Source: Bacillota bacterium (GTDB lineage Bacteria; Bacillota; Clostridia; Tissierellales; Sporanaerobacteraceae). Taken from it: a stretch of DNA of 10,386 bases. The notes beneath the pieces are model-generated. The model had not been told where the DNA came from. It was given only the letters and a program-made list of their open reading frames with translations, and did no database searches. Shown piece by piece: positions 1 to 6,695 of this stretch. The stretch lies in contig JAKPAR010000220.1 of NCBI GenBank assembly GCA_029779375.1, positions 1-10,386 on the forward strand, read 5' to 3'. Position 1 is the first letter of the stretch. Each line of letters opens with the position of its first letter. Made by a program: the position numbers and the translations under genes.

Positions 1-6
1 AAATAG
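1..6 (+). CDS. scfA: Possible last codon and stop of the SCIFF precursor gene
   Basis: The window opens with AAA TAG, which would read Lys-stop. SCIFF precursors (short Cys-rich peptides modified by ScfB) are normally encoded immediately upstream of scfB, and a terminator-like hairpin follows this triplet directly, as expected at a gene end. Only one codon is visible, so the identification rests on context alone. The sequence just outside the window would settle it. Confidence 0.28.
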   Translation, partial: K

Positions 7-12
7 GACGAT

Positions 13-43
13 AAAAAGGTGGTGGTTAAATCCACTACTTTTT
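13..43 (+). terminator. Intrinsic terminator or attenuator upstream of scfB
   Basis: GTGGTGG (19-25) pairs with CCACTAC (32-38) around a six-base loop, including one G-U pair. After a bulged G at 18, AAAAA (13-17) can pair with TTTTT (39-43), and the T run also serves as the U tract. This fits a rho-independent terminator between a highly expressed precursor gene and its enzyme gene, where partial read-through would keep scfB expression lower. The 3' arm can also pair with bases 68-79 next to the scfB ribosome binding site, so an attenuator role is possible. Confidence 0.6.
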
Positions 44-88
44 AATTTATACTTTCTTTGTTAGAGGAAAAGTAGTAGGAGGAATTTT

Positions 89-1462
89 ATGTTAGATATG
101 AAAAAAATTCATAAATTTTATTTAAATAATAAATATATTGTACTTGATGTGAATAGCGGTGCTGTACATGTAGTTGATAAAATAGCTTATGATTTAATAG
201 ATTTTTTTGAAGATACAAGTTTAGAGGATATAGAAAATATATTTAAGGACAAGTATTCTAAAAATGATATTTATGAAGCCTATGATGAAATAGTTAAGTT
301 GAAAGAAGAAGGGCTTCTTTTTTCAGAAGGAGTAGATTTTAGTGGTTTTAGCTATAATAGTCAAAATGTAGTAAAAGCACTTTGCCTTCATGTTGCTCAT
401 GATTGTAACTTAAGATGTAAATACTGTTTTGCATCCCAAGGTGATTTTAAAGGTGAAAGGCTTTTGATGCCTTTAGAAGTAGGGAAAAAAGCACTAGAAT
501 TTATAGTAAATTCTTCTGGAAACAGAAGAAATTTAGAAGTTGATTTTTTTGGTGGAGAACCACTTATGAATTTTGATGTGGTAAAAGAGTTGGTTAAGTA
601 TGGAAGAGAATTAGAGAAAGAATACAATAAAAAATTTAGATTTACAATAACAACTAATGGTGTTTTGCTAGATGAAGAAAAAATGAATTTTATAAACGAA
701 AATATGAATAATATAGTTTTAAGTCTTGATGGAAGAAAAGAAATAAACGATGCTATGAGAACTACTGTTTCTGGTGGAGGAAGTTATGAGATAATAGTTC
801 CAAAATTCATCGAAATGGCTAATAAAAGGCAAGATAAAGACTATTTTGTTCGAGGAACTTTTACAAGAAATAATTTGGATTTTAGTGAAGATATTTTAGA
901 ATATTATAAATTAGGATTTAAAAAAGTATCTATGGAACCTGTAGTTACAGATCCCAAAGAAGATTATGCTATAAAAGAAGAAGATTTAGAAATAATTCTT
1001 AAGGAATATGAAAAATTCTCAAAGAAATATATAGAAATCAAAAAAGTGGACAAGGACTTTACATTTTTTCATTTCATGATTGATTTAAATCAAGGCCCTT
1101 GTATGATAAAGAGATCAGTAGGTTGTGGAGCAGGTTCTGAGTATATGGCAGTTACACCAGAAGGAGACTTATATCCTTGTCATCAATTTGTTGGTGAAGA
1201 AGATTTTAAACTTGGAAATGTATTTGAAGGTATCAAAAATACAACTATAAGAGATAAATTTAAAAATTCAAATGTATTCACAAAAGAAGATTGCAAAAAT
1301 TGTTGGGCAAAGTTTTATTGTAGTGGTGGATGTCATGCCAATGCTTATTATGCCAATAAAGATTTTTCTAAACCTTACAAACTTGGCTGCGAAATGGAAA
1401 AGAAGAGAATTGAATGTGCTATTTCAATATTGGCTAATTTAGAAGAGCAGGAAAACATTTAA
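89..1462 (+). CDS. scfB: Thioether cross-link-forming SCIFF peptide maturase (radical SAM/SPASM)
   Basis: This cytoplasmic radical SAM enzyme makes Cys-to-alpha-carbon thioether links in the SCIFF ribosomal peptide. The 457-residue protein has an N-terminal RiPP-recognition-type segment (about 5-95), then the radical SAM core with the [4Fe-4S]-binding CxxxCxxC at Cys106, Cys110 and Cys113 and a GGEP motif at 155-158. The C-terminal SPASM region contains Cys338, 346, 364, 402, 405, 411, 415 and 434, suited to two auxiliary Fe-S clusters. The opening 'YIVLDVNSGAVHVVD' segment (16-30) is characteristic of SCIFF maturases rather than other SPASM enzymes. The start at 89 has an ideal AGGAGG (77-82) six bases upstream; an ATG at 98 is less well placed. 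Position just before secD/secF matches the clostridial arrangement. A generic anaerobic sulfatase-maturase annotation is the main alternative and is less likely. Confidence 0.93.
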   Translation: MLDMKKIHKFYLNNKYIVLDVNSGAVHVVDKIAYDLIDFFEDTSLEDIENIFKDKYSKNDIYEAYDEIVKLKEEGLLFSEGVDFSGFSYNSQNVVKALCLHVAHDCNLRCKYCFASQGDFKGERLLMPLEVGKKALEFIVNSSGNRRNLEVDFFGGEPLMNFDVVKELVKYGRELEKEYNKKFRFTITTNGVLLDEEKMNFINENMNNIVLSLDGRKEINDAMRTTVSGGGSYEIIVPKFIEMANKRQDKDYFVRGTFTRNNLDFSEDILEYYKLGFKKVSMEPVVTDPKEDYAIKEEDLEIILKEYEKFSKKYIEIKKVDKDFTFFHFMIDLNQGPCMIKRSVGCGAGSEYMAVTPEGDLYPCHQFVGEEDFKLGNVFEGIKNTTIRDKFKNSNVFTKEDCKNCWAKFYCSGGCHANAYYANKDFSKPYKLGCEMEKKRIECAISILANLEEQENI

Positions 1463-1463
1463 G

Positions 1464-1492
1464 TTGACTATAAAATAAGATGAATATATAAT
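1464..1492 (+). promoter_or_regulatory. Sigma-A type promoter for secD-secF
   Basis: TTGACT (1464-1469) and TATAAT (1487-1492) are separated by exactly 17 bases, matching 11 of 12 consensus positions. Transcription would begin near 1498-1499, giving a leader of about 30 bases before secD. The -35 box begins two bases after the scfB stop codon. No terminator is visible between scfB and secD, so read-through from scfB may add to this promoter. Confidence 0.8.
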
Positions 1493-1527
1493 TGAATAGT
1501 ATCAGATATTTAGAGGGAGGAAGATGA

Positions 1528-2796
1528 ATGAAGCTAAAGAGTGCTATTATATTTATTTTAATAATCGCAATAGTTGTTTTCGGCTCTTATACAGCCATAA
1601 ATGGAATGACTATTGGAAAAGTTAAAATTCCAAGTGCTAAAGAAGCTATAGATTTAGGCCTTGATTTAGCTGGAGGAGTTTATGTAATACTAGAAGCTCA
1701 GACAGATGCAAAAGGAGCAGAACTTCAAAAGATTATGGAACAGTCAAAAGCAGTAATAAACGAGAGAGTTAATGGTATTGGAGTATCAGAACCCAATATT
1801 GTTATAGAAGGAAACGATAGAATAAGAGTTGAATTGGCAGGAGTAAAGGATGTACAAGAAGCAATAGATATGATAGGGAAAACTGCACAACTTAAGTTTA
1901 TAGATGCAGAAGGGAATGAAGTTATAACTGGACAAAATGTAAAAAGTGCAGAAGTTCAATATCAAAGAAATCAAGAAACTCAAAAAGATCAACCAGTAGT
2001 AGCACTAGAATTTGACAAAGAAGGATCTAAAAAATTTGCAGATGCCACTAAAAAATTAGTAGATAAGACAAATTTAGAAGAGAAAATCATTTATATAGTA
2101 TTAGATAATCAAGTATTGTCTGCACCAGTGGTTAAATCTGTTATTGATGATGGCAAATGCGTTATAGAAGGAAGTTTTACTGTTGAAGATGCTAGTAGAT
2201 TGGCTACTTTAATAAGGGCAGGTTCCTTGCCTGTAGAGATGAAAGAAGTGCAATCATCACTTATAGGACCAACGTTAGGATTAGAAGCTCTTGATAAAAG
2301 TGTATATGCTGCATTTATAGCTATAATGATAATATTTTTATTTATGCTTCTATACTATAGAATTCCAGGGCTAATTGCAGATGTTGCATTGACGATTTAT
2401 ATATTGTTGGTATTGTTTGGAATGCAGATGTTGAATGCTAAACTTACATTGCCAGGAATTGCAGGACTTATATTATCTGTAGGTATGGCAGTAGATGCAA
2501 ATGTTTTGATATTTGAGAGAATGAAAGAAGAATTAAGACTTGGAAAATCTGTAGGAGCTTCTATTGAATCTGGATTTAAAAGAGCACTATCATCAGTACT
2601 TGATTCAAATATAACTACATTGATTGCTGGATTGGTATTGTACTGTTTTGGAACAGGACCTATAAGAGGATTTGGTGTTACATTGATACTTGGAATTATA
2701 GCATCAATGATTACAGCAGTTTTAATTACGAAACAATTGTTAAAACTTATGGTTAATATAACAGGAACTAAAAATCCTAAACTATATGGGGCATAA
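1528..2796 (+). CDS. secD: Protein translocase subunit SecD
   Basis: This membrane subunit of the SecDF complex uses the proton motive force to help SecYEG/SecA complete export and release substrates. The 422-residue protein has one N-terminal membrane segment (about 5-25), the conserved 'LGLDLAGGVYVILEA' block (43-57), an extracytoplasmic P1-type domain (about 60-245), then five predicted membrane segments (about 258-410). The RND-type motif 'GMAVDANVLIFER' (319-331) holds Asp323, the expected proton-relay residue, and a second conserved block spans about 356-390. Length suits the shorter Gram-positive SecD, which lacks the larger E. coli insert. The ATG at 1528 has GGGAGG (1515-1520) seven bases upstream; the ATG at 1524 is in another frame. 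SecF follows at once, so the two are encoded separately and not fused as in B. subtilis. Confidence 0.96.
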   Translation: MKLKSAIIFILIIAIVVFGSYTAINGMTIGKVKIPSAKEAIDLGLDLAGGVYVILEAQTDAKGAELQKIMEQSKAVINERVNGIGVSEPNIVIEGNDRIRVELAGVKDVQEAIDMIGKTAQLKFIDAEGNEVITGQNVKSAEVQYQRNQETQKDQPVVALEFDKEGSKKFADATKKLVDKTNLEEKIIYIVLDNQVLSAPVVKSVIDDGKCVIEGSFTVEDASRLATLIRAGSLPVEMKEVQSSLIGPTLGLEALDKSVYAAFIAIMIIFLFMLLYYRIPGLIADVALTIYILLVLFGMQMLNAKLTLPGIAGLILSVGMAVDANVLIFERMKEELRLGKSVGASIESGFKRALSSVLDSNITTLIAGLVLYCFGTGPIRGFGVTLILGIIASMITAVLITKQLLKLMVNITGTKNPKLYGA

Positions 2797-2809
2797 AAGA
2801 GAGGTGAAC

Positions 2810-3697
2810 ATGGTGAAAATTGTTGAAAATAGAAAAGTATTTTTTTGTATTTCCTTAGCTATTATTATTTTGGGAATGATAATGTTTGCTGTAAATGGTT
2901 TAAATAAAGGTATAGATTTTGCAGGCGGTACACTTATACAGATAAGAATTGGGAAAACTGTTCCAGTTGACGAAGTTAGAAAAATTACAGATGATTATGA
3001 CAAAGAGGCAAGTATTATTCATTCTGGTCCAAACAAGGACGAAGTAATAATAAAAAGTACCAAAGATTTTACTAATAAAGAAATAAATGAAATTTTTAAT
3101 AAATTTAAAGAAAAATACAATCTAAAAGATGATAGCCCACTTCAGGCTCAAAAATTTAGTCCTACGATGGGGGATGAAATAAGAGGAAAAGCACTATTAT
3201 CAGCGGTTATAGCTGTTGTTGCGATGCTTATTTATATTACTTGGAGATTTGAGTTTAAATTTGCATTAGCGGCTATTATAGCATTAGTTCATGATGTGTT
3301 GATTACATTTTCCGTTTATGCTATATTTAAAATACCAGTTAATAGTTCTTTTATTGCCGCTATCTTGACTATATTAGGGTATTCTATAAATGATACTATA
3401 GTTATCTTCGATAGAATAAGAGAAAATTTAAAAATATCTAAAAAAGAACCTTATGAGAAAGTAATTAATGATAGCATAAAACAATCTATGACTAGAACAA
3501 TAAATACTTCTTTAACTACTCTAATAGCTATTTTGATGCTCTATATATTTGGAGTTGAAGATGTAAAGGTTTTAGCTTTGCCATTAATTATAGGAGTTAT
3601 TTCAGGAACTTATTCATCAATATTTATAGCAAGTCCTCTTTGGTATGTGATGAAATCTAAAGAAAAAAACACAGGATATAATCCAAAAAGAGCTTAA
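2810..3697 (+). CDS. secF: Protein translocase subunit SecF
   Basis: This is the partner of SecD in the proton-driven export complex of the cytoplasmic membrane. From ATG 2810 the protein has 295 residues: a membrane segment at about 10-29, the conserved 'GIDFAGGT' (34-41), a short extracytoplasmic domain (about 45-120), and five further membrane segments from about 128 to 280. The signature 'GYSINDTIVIFDRIRE' (190-205) includes Asp195, equivalent to the functional Asp of the RND family. The in-frame ATG at 2786 overlaps secD by 11 bases but has no ribosome binding site. GAGGTGA (2801-2807) sits correctly for ATG 2810, while GTG at 2813 is also possible. The gene ends directly in an intrinsic terminator, closing the secDF unit. 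Confidence 0.94.
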   Translation: MVKIVENRKVFFCISLAIIILGMIMFAVNGLNKGIDFAGGTLIQIRIGKTVPVDEVRKITDDYDKEASIIHSGPNKDEVIIKSTKDFTNKEINEIFNKFKEKYNLKDDSPLQAQKFSPTMGDEIRGKALLSAVIAVVAMLIYITWRFEFKFALAAIIALVHDVLITFSVYAIFKIPVNSSFIAAILTILGYSINDTIVIFDRIRENLKISKKEPYEKVINDSIKQSMTRTINTSLTTLIAILMLYIFGVEDVKVLALPLIIGVISGTYSSIFIASPLWYVMKSKEKNTGYNPKRA

Positions 3698-3719
3698 AAC
3701 TGCCGAAAGGCAGTTTTTT
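3696..3719 (+). terminator. Intrinsic terminator after secF
   Basis: CTGCC (3700-3704) pairs with GGCAG (3709-3713) across a GAAA tetraloop. AAAA (3696-3699) extends the stem against the following run of six T (3714-3719). The hairpin starts inside the secF stop codon. It separates the secDF transcript from the LapA-domain/recJ unit downstream. Confidence 0.9.
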
Positions 3720-3803
3720 CTTCATAAGAAGGAATTAACTCTTTTATTTTGGGTAAAAAGAATGTAGAATAATAATAAATTATGTATTAGGGAGGATTTA
3801 TTT

Positions 3804-4163
3804 ATGCAATGGGGATTTATATTGTCTTTAGTATTTGCTACACTAGTTGCTATATTTGCATTGAGGAATGCAAATGAAGTCCTAATTGATTTTTTATTTG
3901 GAAAAGTAAATATATCTCAAGCCTTAGTTATTTTTATATCGGCTATATTAGGGGCTGTTATTGTAGCTATCATGGGAGGTATAAGAAATTTTAAATTAAA
4001 AAAAGAAGTAAGAGAATTAAACAAGAAATTGGAGTTGCTTTTACAAGAAAATAATAATTATCAAATTCTTCTAACGGAAAAAGAGCATTCTGAAGAGAAT
4101 GATATAGTTGTAAATAATGAGGAATTTGAAGAAAGTGACAATGAAAACAAAGAAGAACTTTGA
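3804..4163 (+). CDS. LapA-domain (DUF1049-type) small membrane protein
   Basis: The 119-residue protein has two hydrophobic segments (about 4-20 and 38-60) in a hairpin, with the short 'RNANEVLIDFLFG' linker (21-33) typical of LapA/DUF1049 proteins. A charged probable coiled coil (about 62-95) follows, then a Glu/Asp/Asn-rich tail (about 93-119). The E. coli relative LapA takes part in lipopolysaccharide assembly; in a presumed Gram-positive cell that role does not carry over and the function is unknown. B. subtilis YrvD, a similar protein, also precedes recJ. AGGGAGGA (3789-3796) gives a strong ribosome binding site for the ATG. Because a terminator lies upstream, a promoter must sit in 3720-3788; TAGAAT (3765-3770) is a candidate -10 but no good -35 is evident. 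recJ starts nine bases after the stop. Confidence 0.82.
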   Translation: MQWGFILSLVFATLVAIFALRNANEVLIDFLFGKVNISQALVIFISAILGAVIVAIMGGIRNFKLKKEVRELNKKLELLLQENNNYQILLTEKEHSEENDIVVNNEEFEESDNENKEEL

Positions 4164-4172
4164 GGTGATTAA

Positions 4173-6650
4173 ATGATAAGATTCGACAAGGTATATAAAT
4201 TATATGACAAGGATTATTCTCAAATAGATACCTTGTGTAGAAGATTAGATATTTCTCCACTTACTGCAAAGGTGTTGATAAATAGAGGTTTCAATACAAT
4301 AGAAAGTTGTGAGGATTTTTTAAATACTGATTTAAAAAATTTAAATGATCCTTTTTTATTAAAAGGAATGAAAGAAGCTGTTGAGAGAATATCTAAGGCT
4401 ATTGAATATAGTGAAAAAATATGTATTTATGGAGATTATGATGCTGATGGAGTTACAAGCACATCTATATTATTTATTTTTTTAAAAAAACTTGGTGCTA
4501 ATTGTTTTTATTATCTTCCTAATAGATTAGAGGAGGGATATGGTTTAAATATAGATGCCATAGACAATATAGCTAAATTAAATACTTCTCTTCTTATAAC
4601 AGTTGATTGTGGTATAACAAATATTTGTGAGGTAGATTATTTAAATGAAAAGGGAATTGATGTAATAGTTACAGATCATCATCAATGTATAGATACATTA
4701 CCTAAAGCAGTTTCAGTTATAAATCCCAATAGAGTGGATTGCTCCTACTCTTTTAAAATGTTGGCAGGTGTAGGAGTTGCATTTAAACTCATTCAAGGTT
4801 TGTCAAAAAAACTTGGTATTGAAGTAGATTATGAGGAAATATTGCCTTTAGTCACTATTGGAACTGTAGCAGATGTAGTGCCTTTAGTAGGAGAAAATAG
4901 GATTATAGTTAAGAATGGTTTGAATTTTATGAAGGATACATCTAATTTAGGGGTGAAAGCTCTTTTGGAAGTATCAGGTCTTAAAGACAAAAATATATCA
5001 TCATATCATGTAGGGTTTGTATTGGGGCCCAGATTGAATGCAGGTGGAAGATTAGGAGTAGCTACTATAGGTGTTAAAATGTTTACTACAGATGATTATA
5101 GTGAAGCTTTGTCCCTTGCGGAGTATTTAGATGAAGAAAACAGAAAAAGACAGGAAATAGAAGAAGAAATATTAAAGGATGCTGAGAAATTAATAGAAGA
5201 AAAAATAGATTTAGAAAAAGAAAAGATTATAGTTTTAGCTTCTGATAAGTGGCACTCTGGTGTTATAGGAATTTGTGCTTCTAAGATAACAGATAAATAT
5301 TTCAAACCTTCTATATTGTTTTCTATAGAAGGTGATGTGGCTAGGGGTTCTGCTAGAAGTATTCCAACCTTTGATATACATAATAGCTTAAGTAGATGTA
5401 GTGATGTGTTGGAGAAATTTGGTGGGCACAAACAAGCTGCTGGGATGCTTATAAAAACAGAAAATATAAATGAATTTAGAAGAAAGATAAATGAAGTTGC
5501 AGATGAGTTTTTAGATGAGGATGATTTGATACCAGAGATATACATAGATTCTGAACTTGAATCTAGTGATATTGATATAAAAACCATAAGTGAATTGAAA
5601 AAATTAGAACCCTTTGGTATGAATAATCCTTCTCCTCAATTTATTTATAGAACTGCAAAAATAAAGAGTATCAGGCGAATAGGTAAAGATAATGCACATT
5701 TAAAGTTGTTGTTAGAAAAAAATGGTTCAGTAGTTGACACTATAGGGTTTAATTTTGGGGATTATGGAAATGTTTTAAGTAATGAAGATGAAATAAATAT
5801 TGTTGGAAATTTGGATATAAATGACTACATGGGAAATGTAAGTCCGCAATTGATAATTAGAGAAATAAATTCGATCAAATATGATATACCTAATATAGAT
5901 GATGAGTATTATTATGCCTTAAAAAAATATTTAAAGAAAAATAGTTTGAATTTTAGGAAAGGCAAAAAAAACGTTGAATTTGTTGAAAAAATAAATAGAT
6001 TGGATTATATTGTTGATGTTCTAAAAGAGCGTGAAAATGTGTTAGTTTTAGTTTATAATTATGTAAATATTTTAAGTATCTGTGAAGCTATTCAATTGGA
6101 AGGCAGAGATGTAATAAAGAAGACATCGATTTCTTATAATATTGATGATAATCATAAGGTGAACAGTATAGTTATTCTTCCTGTACTATTTGATATTAAT
6201 TTTAAAAGATATGAAAAGGTAATATTTTATGATTTGAGTTTTGATGTTAATAATTTTCTATATTTTATGGATAAGATAGGACCAAAGAATGTAGGAACAC
6301 TTTTTCATAGATATGATATAGATTTAAACAAAGAAATATTATTAAATATATTGCCAACGATAGATGAAATGAGAATTATATATAAATCATTTTTAACAGC
6401 AAAGAGTAAGAACATAAAAATTGAACCTTATTTATATTTGGAATCTATTAATTGTAAAGTAGAAAAAAAAATCACAAAGTATAAATTGGATGTAACCATG
6501 GAGATATTTAAAGATTTAAATTTTATAGATTTTACTTTGAAAGATAATTATTATTTTGTTAAAATTTTAGAGCCACCTAATGAAAAAATTGACATATTGG
6601 AAAAACCTAAAGTAAAATATCTATATAGCTTAAAAAATAGTGAGATGTAG
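4173..6650 (+). CDS. recJ: Single-stranded-DNA-specific exonuclease RecJ
   Basis: This cytoplasmic 5'-to-3' single-strand DNA exonuclease acts in recombination, mismatch and excision repair. The 825-residue protein carries the DHH phosphoesterase motifs: 'YGDYDADG' (86-93; Asp88, 90, 92), 'TVDCG' (143-147; Asp145), 'DHH' (168-170) and 'TVAD' (231-234; Asp234). The DHHA1 domain (about 350-450) has 'SGVIGI' (362-367), 'RGSARS' (391-396) and the 'GGHKQAAG' loop (417-424). An OB-like domain follows at about 455-570. A C-terminal extension (about 575-825) corresponds in position to the Firmicute RecJ C-terminal domain (ssDNA-exonuclease C family) and is more Lys/Asn/Ile-rich and less conserved. 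GAGGTGA (4162-4168), overlapping the stop of the preceding gene, sets the ATG start and implies coupled translation. Confidence 0.96.
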   Translation: MIRFDKVYKLYDKDYSQIDTLCRRLDISPLTAKVLINRGFNTIESCEDFLNTDLKNLNDPFLLKGMKEAVERISKAIEYSEKICIYGDYDADGVTSTSILFIFLKKLGANCFYYLPNRLEEGYGLNIDAIDNIAKLNTSLLITVDCGITNICEVDYLNEKGIDVIVTDHHQCIDTLPKAVSVINPNRVDCSYSFKMLAGVGVAFKLIQGLSKKLGIEVDYEEILPLVTIGTVADVVPLVGENRIIVKNGLNFMKDTSNLGVKALLEVSGLKDKNISSYHVGFVLGPRLNAGGRLGVATIGVKMFTTDDYSEALSLAEYLDEENRKRQEIEEEILKDAEKLIEEKIDLEKEKIIVLASDKWHSGVIGICASKITDKYFKPSILFSIEGDVARGSARSIPTFDIHNSLSRCSDVLEKFGGHKQAAGMLIKTENINEFRRKINEVADEFLDEDDLIPEIYIDSELESSDIDIKTISELKKLEPFGMNNPSPQFIYRTAKIKSIRRIGKDNAHLKLLLEKNGSVVDTIGFNFGDYGNVLSNEDEINIVGNLDINDYMGNVSPQLIIREINSIKYDIPNIDDEYYYALKKYLKKNSLNFRKGKKNVEFVEKINRLDYIVDVLKERENVLVLVYNYVNILSICEAIQLEGRDVIKKTSISYNIDDNHKVNSIVILPVLFDINFKRYEKVIFYDLSFDVNNFLYFMDKIGPKNVGTLFHRYDIDLNKEILLNILPTIDEMRIIYKSFLTAKSKNIKIEPYLYLESINCKVEKKITKYKLDVTMEIFKDLNFIDFTLKDNYYFVKILEPPNEKIDILEKPKVKYLYSLKNSEM
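6589..6618 (+). promoter_or_regulatory. Candidate sigma-A promoter for relA, inside the recJ 3' end
   Basis: TTGACA (6589-6594, perfect -35) and TAAAAT (6613-6618, five of six -10 positions) are 18 bases apart. Initiation near 6625 would give a leader of about 70 bases before relA. Matches within AT-rich coding DNA can arise by chance, but the location just ahead of the longest gap in this block supports a real function. Confidence 0.45.
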
Positions 6651-6695
6651 GGATTTATTCTTGTTAAACAATATATATTGAAATGAGTGGTAAGC

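Noticed and set aside
48..53. TATACT as a -10 box for scfB
   Set aside because: No acceptable -35 at 16-18 bases upstream; that region is the terminator loop and stem.
397..627. Other minus-strand open frames inside scfB, secD, lapA/recJ and relA
   Set aside because: Short, compositionally biased shadows of strongly supported + strand genes.
2786..2809. Upstream ATG start for secF overlapping secD
   Set aside because: No ribosome binding site precedes it and the added MGHKREVN encodes the real ribosome binding site of the downstream start at 2810.
5096..5587. 163-codon open frame on the minus strand inside recJ
   Set aside because: Ser/Ile-rich translation with no domain, fully antisense to the conserved DHHA1 region of recJ, with no plausible independent gene context.
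6687..6695. GTG start for relA
   Set aside because: No ribosome binding site upstream; the ATG at 6696 gives the N-terminus typical of the family.
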